The position numbers were made by a program, and so were the translations under genes. Below are positions 19,671 to 29,600 of a stretch of 50,793 bases of DNA, piece after piece (position 1 is the stretch's first letter; the number at the start of each line of letters is the position of its first letter). Below the pieces are notes generated by a model. It had not been told where the DNA came from, did not search any database, and was given only the letters and a program-made list of their open reading frames with translations. Source of the stretch: a virus; the IMG/VR virus record IMGVR_UViG_3300031951_000240, positions 1 through 50,793 of that record, one strand, 5' to 3'.

Positions 19671-20603
19671 ATGGCAAATGTATTTGTACCGTTAAACCGA
19701 TTTCAGTCAGTAGTAACATCTCTGACTGGTGAGCAGGATGAAGTTTATGTTACGCCGGTAGGTGTTTCATCAATTGTTCTTTCTGCACAAATTACAAACA
19801 ATAGTTTTGTTACACAGCCTGTAACTATATTAGTAACATCTAATAGAGAAATTCCATTACCATCTTTTGAAGGTGTTTATAGTGGTAGTTCTTTTATAAG
19901 CGCATCTGTTGGTGGGTTTGTAACATTAGATAATTTTAGTGGAAGTTTTGATAGTGCATCGGCACTTCTGGCTCTTAATAGACAATTTTTAAGAAAAGAA
20001 GTGGCTGCATATTCATCATTTCAAAATAATCTTTCTGAAACTCCTTTTGTATTTACTTCTTCAAGATTTGAAAATTACGCTTTAGATTTAGCAGACGCAA
20101 TTTCTTATGATTTAGATAATAATCTAAAAATTAGAACTGATAAAGCTGCAAAATCATATTTTACAAAAAACGGTATTAATATTATAAAAACAAATTTTCC
20201 TGAGGAATATTCATCATCGTTAGACGCTTTAGAATATTTTAATTATTTAAGTCAACAAGTAATAAAAAATCAATCAGTAACAGCATCTCAATTTGTTAGT
20301 AGATTGTATCAAAACACAGTAACTCAATCTTTTAATTCTTTTAGTCCTACAACTTTACAATTTAGTAGTTCTGCTTATGTTATAAATGGATTAGTAAATA
20401 CTGTAATAAACACAATTGAAAATCCAACTTTAATAGCACAAAATCCTATTCAGTTGGTTACAAACGTAACAATTCCGGCAGCGGATTCACTTTCACCTGT
20501 TGTAGCAGGTAAATTAGTATTAGAGGAAGGATATGGCTTTATTGTTTCTGGCTCGCCAGATTTATCAGTAATTCTTTCACTTCTTGAATCTGCAAATGAA
20601 TAA
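19671..20603 (+). CDS. Virion protein with one degenerate RDVG-type module
   Basis: This 310-residue protein starts 17 nt after the giant gene. Residues about 1-95 are beta-rich ('VYVTPVGVSSIVLSAQI'). Residues about 100-165 ('LLALNRQFLRKEVAAYSSF', 'ENYALDLADAISYDLDNN', 'AAKSYF') follow the same order as one C-x-RDVG module of the giant protein, but the Cys and the RD are replaced and GGN is missing. The C-terminus ('GKLVLEEGYGFIVSGSPDLS') resembles small structural proteins of marine T4-like phages. It is probably a partner or terminal adaptor of the giant fibre, derived from the same module family. No enzyme motif is seen. The leader is A-rich (aaaaggaaaataaaaagaa). Confidence 0.65.
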   Translation: MANVFVPLNRFQSVVTSLTGEQDEVYVTPVGVSSIVLSAQITNNSFVTQPVTILVTSNREIPLPSFEGVYSGSSFISASVGGFVTLDNFSGSFDSASALLALNRQFLRKEVAAYSSFQNNLSETPFVFTSSRFENYALDLADAISYDLDNNLKIRTDKAAKSYFTKNGINIIKTNFPEEYSSSLDALEYFNYLSQQVIKNQSVTASQFVSRLYQNTVTQSFNSFSPTTLQFSSSAYVINGLVNTVINTIENPTLIAQNPIQLVTNVTIPAADSLSPVVAGKLVLEEGYGFIVSGSPDLSVILSLLESANE

Positions 20604-20622
20604 CGATATAAATTATCTATTA

Positions 20623-20631
20623 ATATTTATA
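20623..20631 (+). promoter_or_regulatory. Putative late promoter box ATATTTATA (distal of two)
   Basis: Exact motif, 41 nt before the ATG at 20673. It is the first of two boxes whose starts are 22 bp apart. Confidence 0.55.
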
Positions 20632-20644
20632 GGTGATTTTTTAG

Positions 20645-20653
20645 ATATTTATA
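20645..20653 (+). promoter_or_regulatory. Putative late promoter box ATATTTATA (proximal of two)
   Basis: Exact motif, 19 nt before the ATG at 20673, within the usual spacing range. It would drive the 3513-residue fibre, the adhesin and the chaperone gene. Confidence 0.65.
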
Positions 20654-20672
20654 ACAAAGCTGGTAAGTACGA

Positions 20673-23600
20673 ATGGCAATAAGTAATCTTTTAACGGGTA
20701 GGGTAAGGGTAGTTTCACCCAAAAATGTAACACCGGATAGGTATCAATTTATAGATTTATCTCAAGTTGAACCAAATTTAGGTGTTCCAAACTTTTCTGC
20801 TTCACTTTCTGGCTCCCCTGCGATAGTAGTTTCGGATGACCAGGGTAATAGAGGATTTGTAAGGAGTTTAGATTTAGATAGAGTAACTGGACAATTTACA
20901 GGTTCTTTTACTGGTAGTGCTACATCATTAAGTGGTAGTTTTACGGGTTCTTTTTCCGGCTCTTTTTCCGGTTCGTTTAGTGGTGATGGTAGTGGATTAA
21001 GAAATCTACCTGATGCAACTTTTATAGCAAGTGGTTCGGCAACTGCCTCTTTTATTAATAATGATTTATTAGTCAATACAAATACTAGGATACAAGGTGA
21101 TTTATATGTAGATGATACAATATACGCTGAGCAGATTTTAGTATCTTATATTTCTTCTTCAATAATTTACTCATCAGGTTCAAATGTATTTGGTGATGAG
21201 GAAACTGATATACAACAATTTACAGGTTCGGTAGAAGTAAGAGATAGATTAAATGCATATGTGATTTCTGGTTCAACTATATCAGGTAATCTTACGGGTT
21301 CATTTATAGGAAGTGCAAGCGCTTTTGGTACTTTCACAGGTTCTGCGGAATTGACAGGTTCTTTTAGCGGTTCATTTACTGGTTCATTTTTTGGTGATGG
21401 TAGAAATTTAATAAATCTGCCTGAAGCTACTAAATTGGCAACAGGTTCTATAACCGCATCTGTAACACCTGAATTTGGATTTAGAGTAGAATCAATAGAG
21501 AGTGGTTCAGAATTTACTGGTAGTGTTGATATATCTGGTAGTTTATTTATAAATCCATTTAGTGGCTCTATACAATTAAGGTCAGGTTCAGTATATTATG
21601 GTGAAGGTAAATATTTGAGAGAAATACCTCGTTCGGCACTTACTGAAGATGCTTTAATTAGTACCGAAATCAAATCCGGTTCAGTAACTGCTTCAGTAGC
21701 ACCAAATTTTGGATTTCAAGTAATTTCAGTAGATAGTGGTTCTCGTATTACAGGTAGTGTGTTTATTACCGGAAGTATGATTATTACTGCTACAAGCGGT
21801 GCACTTATTTTGGGTTCATCATCTGCATATTTTGGTGAAGGTACTTATTTAAGAAATATTCCAAGAAATGCACTTACCGAAGATGCATTAATATCAGTAG
21901 AAATTAAAAGTGGTAGCGTAACTGCATCAGTTTCTCCTGATAGGGGGTTTGTAGTAACATCACCTTTTAGTGGTTCAAAATTTACTGGTTCTTTATTTGT
22001 AACCGGTGGTATTGTTCAATTAGCAGATGGTTCTTTTTATTCTGGTAGTGGTGAGGGATTATTTAATATTCCATTATCCGCTTTAGCAGAAGAAGTTGTA
22101 GCAGCAACAAGAATTCAGACTGGTTCGGTGACCGCATCAGTTTCTTTGGATAAAGGATTTCAGGTAATATCAGAAGCAAGTGGTTCTCAATTTACCGGTA
22201 GTTTAAAAATAAGTGGTAGTAGAGTAGAATTATATTCTGGTTCTTATTCTGGTAGCGGTAGATTCCTTTTTGATATTCCAAAAACGGCAATATCTGATTT
22301 AGATACATCAAAAATATTTAGTGGTTCATATACCGCATCAATTACACCAGATTACGGATTTACTGTAAATACTCGTTCAACAATTAGTGGTAGTTTTGTA
22401 GTATCATCTTCAGCAGAACCGCTAGCAACCTCATCAATACCAAATTATTTTTATGTAACTTCAGCTGGTTCATCTGCATATGTATTTGATGGTGCAGCAA
22501 GTGGACAAAACCCAGCATTGACTTTAGTAAGAGGGGTAACTTACCGCTTTGAAGTAAATGCAAACGGGCATCCTTTCTTTATAAAAACAACTGCCACAAC
22601 TGGTACAGCAGCACAATATAATACTGGAGTTGTAAATAACGGTGAAGATAGTGGTTCAGTATATTTCACACCTCCTTCGGGTTCACCTGATACTTTATTT
22701 TATCAGTGTCAATTCCACTCTGCGATGGGTGCATCAATGAGTATAGTTGATAACTTATATCTTCAAGATAGAATTTTATTTGAAGGCAATACTGCTATAA
22801 GTGGTGGATTGTATGTAAGAGATTATGTAAGAGCAAGGGAATTTACAGGCTCTTTTAGTGGTTCATTCTTTCAAGGAGATGGTAGTGGATTATTTAATAT
22901 TCCACGTTCTGCATTTACCGGTGATGCATTTAGAATAGCATCAGGTTCAATTACCGCATCAACAACACCTGATTTTGGATTCAAAGTTGAAACCGATAGA
23001 ACGGGCTCAGCGTATGGTTCTCAATTTACAGGTTCTGTTGATATAAGTGGTAGTTTGAGAGCTTTTATAGTCAGTGCTTCTTTAGTATCTGGTTCTTTTG
23101 TAGGAGATGGTAGTGGATTGAGAAATGTTCCATCGGAAGTATCAAACAGAATTTCAAGTGGTAGTGTAACCGCATCAGTAAATCCTGATAGTGTTGGTTT
23201 TAAAGTTGAATCTGCTGAATTTGGTTCTAGATTCACTGGTTCGTTGTTTATTACTGGTGGTGGTGTATTTTTGGAGACGGGTTCTTCATTTAGTGGTAGT
23301 GGTAGATTTCTTTACGATATTCCACGTTCTGCTTTATCTTTTGATATTTCGTTAATTGCTAGTGGTAGTGTAACCGCATCGGTAGCACCTAATTTTGGAT
23401 TTAGAGTAGAATCAATAACAAGTGGTTCAAGATTTAGTGGAAGTTTATTCATAAGTGGAGGTGGTGTATTCTTATCATCCGGTTCATCATATTCTGGTAG
23501 CGGTAGAAATTTATTTGATATACCTCGTTCCGCAATATCTGATTTAGATACTTCTAAAATCTTTAGTGGTAGCGTTACCGCTTCAGTAGCACCTAATTTT

Positions 23601-26600
23601 GGATTTGTAGTAAATTCAGTAGCAAGTGGTTCTGCATTTAGTGGTAGTTTAAGTGTAAGTGGCAGTGCAAGATTTAGAATGGGAGTTTCCGCATCGGTAT
23701 TTAGTGGTAGTGGTGCTGGATTGACAGATATTCCGTTTTCAGCACTTTCGCAAGAATTATTTAGAATTGCAAGTGGTAGTGTTACTGCCTCTGCATTACC
23801 TGATAGAGGATTTATCGTTGAATCGTCAGATTTGGGTTCTAGAATAACGGGTAGTGTTGCTATAACTGGAAGTTTAAGAGTAACAACAACATCGGGCTCA
23901 TTAATTTTAGATTCATCATCTGCATATTTTGGTGAAGGTACTTATTTAAGAAATATTCCAAGAAATGCATTAAGTGAAGATGCATTGATATCAACTGAAA
24001 TCAAATCTGGTTCAGTAACGGCATCAGTTTCACCTAATTTTGGATTTGTAGTTAAATCTGCCGCAAGTGGTTCATTCTTTACTGGTAGTGTAAGAGTAAG
24101 TGGAAGTCTTTATGTAGAAAGTGGTTCTTTCTTTGTTGGGGATGGTTCTAAATTAACAAATATTACATTAGCCAATTTAGCAATTGATTCTACAAAAATA
24201 TTTAGTGGAAGTGTAACAGCATCAATAGCACCTGATAGAGGATTTGAGGTTAATACATATTCCACAATTAGTGGTAGTTTTATAGTTTCATCATCGGCAA
24301 GAGAAGTACTAACTTCATCTTTATTTCCTGTTTATAATGTAACTAATAATGGAAGTGGTGAGTATGTGTTTAGTGGTTCAATACAAGGTTCAAATCCAAC
24401 ACTTACTTTAGTAAGAGGTGTCACTCATACTTTTAACATAAATGCAAGTGGACACCCATTCTTAATTAAGACAACACAAACAACAGGTACTGCAAATCAA
24501 TATAATAGTGGAGTATCTAACAATGGTACTGATAATGGAACAATAACATTTACTCCACCATCTGGTTCTCCAAATGTTTTGTATTATAACTGTCAATTGC
24601 ATTCATCTATGGCAGGTACAATGAATATTGTAGATTCAATTGTAATACCTGCGGAAATTAAATTTATTGGTGCAACTAAAATAGAAGGTACATTAACCGC
24701 TTCAATGTATAGTGGTAGTGGTAGAGGATTATTTGATATACCTCGTTCAGCATTATCAGAAGAAGTATTCCGTATAGCGAGTGGAAGCGTAACCGCTTCA
24801 GTAGCACCTGATTATGGATTTAAAGTAGAATCCGTAGATAGTGGTTCACAATTTACCGGTAGCTTATTGATTACTGGTAGTATGATAATAAATGCAACTT
24901 CTGGAGCATTATTGCTTGAATCATCTTCTAATTTCTTTGGAGAGGGTGCATATTTAAGAAACATACCTCGTTCAGCACTTACTGAAGATGCATTAATATC
25001 TGCTGAAATTAAATCTGGATCCGTAACAGCATCGGTATCTCCTGATTTTGGATTCGTTGTACTAACTCCATTTACATCATCATTTGGTGAAGATGGTTCG
25101 TTTACGGCATCTATTGCATCTCAATTTACAGGTTCTGTTTCAGTAAGTGGTAGTTTATTTATATCAGATATAAGTGGCGGATTATTTATTGATTCTAGTT
25201 CATTCATATACGCTGAAGGTACTTATTTAAGACGTATTCCAAAATCAGCATTAACAGAAGATGCACTTATTAGTACTGAAATCAAATCAGGTTCAGTAAC
25301 TGCATCGGTTACTCCTGATGAAGGATTTAGAGTAATAACTCCATTCACACAATCGCAAGTTGGTTCTCAATTCACTGGTTCTATTGAAGTTAGTGGAAGT
25401 ATAAGAGCAACTGAATTCTTATTTGGTGACGGTAGATATATTACAAATGTACAAGCGGCAGCAGCACCATTAATTGCTAGTGGTAGTGCAACTGCATCCG
25501 TTCAAAGTGGTGATACATTTATTATTACAACTGCAGCAACTGGTAGTGGTTTGGATGTACAATATGGTTCTAGATTCACTGGTTCTATTGATGTAAGTGG
25601 AAGTGTTAAAGCACAATATCTTGTTGGTGATGGTTCTTATATTACTAATGTACAAGCGGCAGCTGCACCATTCATTGGTAGTGGTTCGGCAACAGCATCA
25701 GTTCAAAGTGGAGATACATTTATTGTAACAACCGGAGCAACTGGTTCACAAATTGGAACTAGAATTACTGGTTCTGTAGATGTTAGTGGTAGTATTACAG
25801 CGTTTGCATTTGTTGGAGATGGTTCTCAATTAACAAACGTAGTTGCGGCAGCATCTCCTTTGATTGCTAGTGGTAGTGCAACCGCATCGGTAGCAAGTGG
25901 TGATAGATTTCAAGTCATAACTTCACCTCAATCTGGCTCATTTAAAGCAGAAATTACAGCCTCATTGGCGGTTAGTGGTGCAATTACAGCATCAATATAT
26001 TTTGGTGATGGTGGCGGATTATTTAATATCCCACCTGATGCGATTGAAAACTTGGAGTTATTTAAAATTAACTCTGGCTCAGGCGTTGCTATTATTGACC
26101 CAAATATATTAAATGTAAACGTACCAATTACTGCTGCAAGATATGACGGAGATGGTAGTGGATTATTTAATATCCCACCGGAAGCATTAGATGATTTAAA
26201 GATTGATAGAATTCAGTCTGGTTCAGTTGAAGCAGTAATATCACCAAATAAAGGATTGCAAATTGGAACTAGAACATTCGTATCTGGTAACTTAAGTGTA
26301 ACCGGTGCATTGTTCGTTACAGGTGGAAACATTGTAGCAAACTCTGGTTCTGTTTTCTTTGGTGATGGTAGTGGATTGACAAATATCAATATTGCTAACT
26401 TATCGTTTGAAACATTTATATTAAAGAGTGGTTCAGCAACGGCATCAATTTCACCTGATAAAGGATTTGTAGTTAATACATCTTCATTTGTTTGGGGTGA
26501 TTCTTATGTTGATGGTAGATTGAGAGCAAATGAAATTACGGCAAGTCATTATTTATTTTCTCCATTAGTTAGTGGTTCATTCTTGGGTACATACAATTTC

Positions 26601-29600
26601 CAAGGAGTAGGACCAACTGCATCTGCTGAATATGATATTTTAAGATTTGACGAAGCGAGAGGATATTTTGTACCACAACCTGAAACTTCATTAACTGAAA
26701 CTGTATCTTTTAATAATGTAAGTACTTTAACAATTGTACATAATTTGGGTATTAGATATCCAGTTGTACAAGTTTACGCAACAGGTTCGGAAGACCAAAT
26801 TATACCTGGTACTGTAAAATCAATTGATGATGATACTATTCAATTAATATTTGCTGGATTAACCTCTGGACACGTTGTAATTGGTAGTGGTGGTTCATTG
26901 ATTAATGGTACGATACCTGGTGATAGAGTGTTTGGTACTGTACTTTCTGCATCATACGCTGTTAAAGCAGGATTTGCTGATGCGGTAACTGGATTTGATT
27001 CAGCATCACTTTCGGCTTTATCTGCATCATTAGCAAATGCAAATGAATATGTAAGAAATAACCAAACATCTTCAATGGCGGTATTTAGTGCAGTAAGTTC
27101 ATCTTACGCATTAACCGCATCTTACGCATTAAATGCTGGACAAGGTGGAGGAACTGATTTATTTATTTTCCATACCGGTTCATTAACAAAATCTCAAGTT
27201 GCTAAAATTAACTTTAGTGGTTCGGGTGTTGATGTAATTGCATCTGGCTCGGATGGTGTATTAGTAACTATAAATGGTGGATTAGCACAAACATCATTGA
27301 CAGCATCCTATGTACTTTCATCTGATGTTGATGGTCCATTGGGAATGGATAGTATAACTTTTGCAAGAACTGCATCTTATGCAATGTTTGCATTAAATAC
27401 CCCATCATCCGATACATCATCATTCTTAAACATCAATACAAACCAAACAATAAATGCATCACTTACAATTAGTGGAAGTTTAGGTGTAAGTGGAAGTGTA
27501 TTTTTTAGTAGTAGTGTAGCATTACAAAGTTTACCATCTGGTTCTTCAAATGAGGTGGTAATTTGGGACCCAATAACAAAAAGATTAGCATATAGAAACG
27601 TAGCAGCAGCGGTAGGTTCTTCTGGTACAGGTGGTACTTCTGGTTTTGATGGTTCATCTGGTTCATCGGGAACTTCTGGTACTTCTGGCTCAACTGGCTC
27701 TGCAGGTAGTTCGGGTTCTAGTGGCACATCTGGTACCGATGGTTCATCAGGTTCTTCTGGTAGTTCTGGTTCATCTGGTACTGCTGGAACTTCCGGAAGC
27801 TCTGGCTCTAGCGGAAGTTCAGGAAGTTCCGGCTCATCTGGTACTTCCGGCTCATCAGGTTCTAGCGGCAGCTCTGGTACAAGCGGAAGCTCTGGTACAA
27901 CAGGTTCATCTGGTAGTTCTGGTACATCTGGAAGTAGTGGCACTGCAGGTACAAGTGGAAGCTCCGGCACATCTGGTAGTTCTGGAAGTTCGGGCACATC
28001 CGGCACATCTGGCACAAGTGGCACATCGGGTTCTTCTGGCACAAGTGGCACCTCAGGAAGTTCTGGTACATCTGGAAGTTCTGGTACAACTGGTTCAGAT
28101 GGTACATCGGGAACATCAGGTAGTGGAGGCACATCTGGTTCTTCTGGTACAAGTGGCACATCAGGAAGTTCTGGTACATCTGGCACCTCAGGAAGTTCGG
28201 GTAGTTCTGGTACATCTGCAACATCAGGTAGTGGAGGTACTTCTGGTTCAGGAGGTACTGCAGGCACATCAGGTACAACTGGTACCGGAGGCTCATCTGG
28301 CACCTCAGGAAGTTCTGGTACATCAGGAAGTTCTGGTTCATCTGCAACTGCAGGTACGGGTGGTACATCTGGTACAAGCGGCACAAGTGGTAGTTCTGGT
28401 AGTGGAGGCTCATCGGGAACATCTGGTTCAGATGGTACATCTGGTACTTCGGGAACTTCAGGTAGTAGTGGTGAAGCGGGCACATCAGGTACTTCAGGTA
28501 GTGGAGGCACATCGGGCACATCCGGTACAAGTGGCACCTCAGGAAGTTCCGGCTCATCTGGTACTACGGGTTCAGCAGGTACTTCAGGAAGTTCAGGAAC
28601 AAGCGGAGTAGATGGCACATCGGGAACATCTGGTAGTTCGGGTAGTTCTGGCTCAAGTGGAAGTTCTGGTACCACAGGTTCATCAGGTTCATCTGGTAGT
28701 TCTGGAAGTTCAGGAACATCTGGTAGTAGTGGTACTAGTGGCAGCTCAGGCACAACGGGTTCATCTGGTACAACAGGTTCTTCGGGTACATCTGGAAGCT
28801 CTGGTACTGCAGGTTCTTCAGGTGTTGATGGCACATCCGGTACATCGGGTACATCTGGCACATCTGGTTCATCAGGAAGTTCAGGAAGTTCGGGTAGTTC
28901 TGGTACAAGCGGAAGTGATGGTTCATCTGGTACTGATGGTAGTAGCGGTTCAGCGGGCAGCTCAGGTTCATCAGGAAGTTCAGGAAGTTCGGGTACATCA
29001 GGTTCATCGGGTAGTTCTGGTTCCTCTGGAACTGCAGGTTCTTCGGGTACTGATGGTAGTTCCGGCTCGGGAGGAAGTTCTGGCACCGCAGGTAGCAGTG
29101 GCACAACGGGTTCATCCGGTACAACTGGCTCTGATGGCACAAGTGGAATTGATGGTACAAGTGGAAGCTCAGGTAGTTCGGGTTCATCGGGTTCATCATC
29201 AACATCAGGTTCATCTGGTACAACCGGGTCTTCTGGTACAACCGGCTCTGAAGGTACTTCGGGCACCTCTGGCAGTGATGGTAGTAGCGGTACTGATGGC
29301 TCATCTGGTTCAGCAGGTTCATCGGGTAGTGCAGGTTCATCTGGTAGTTCAGGAACAACGGGCTCATCTGGTACAACTGGTTCTGATGGTACGAGTGGTA
29401 TAGATGGAAGTAGTGGCACATCCGGCTCATCTGGTACCGATGGTAGTAGTGGAAGTGGAGGCACATCCGGTACATCTGGTAGTTCTGGCTCATCCGGTTC
29501 TTCTGGTTTGAATGGAACGTTCTTTGGTTCATCAGGTACATCGGGAAGTTCGGGTAGTTCTGGTTCATCTGGTAGTGGAGGAAGCTCTGGTAGTAGCGGC

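Larger units (their letters stand above)
21020..26480 (+). repeat. About 22 copies of a 70-residue beta fibre module
   Basis: The diagnostic core is G-S-[VIA]-T-A-S-[VI]-x-P-[DN]-x-G-F-x-V, followed by a G-S-x-[FI]-T-G-S strand and a 'GxGxxLxxIPRSAL' turn. Copies after about 25400 lose the IPRSAL part and carry 'GDGSYITNVQAAAAP' instead, so the array has two sub-families in order. Confidence 0.8.

Noticed and set aside
27631-29403. Plus-strand frames rich in V-H-L-A-Q repeats (27631-28611, 28612-29403, 33940-34791)
   Set aside because: They are out-of-frame readings of the same Gly-X-Y DNA, and their composition follows from the repeat.
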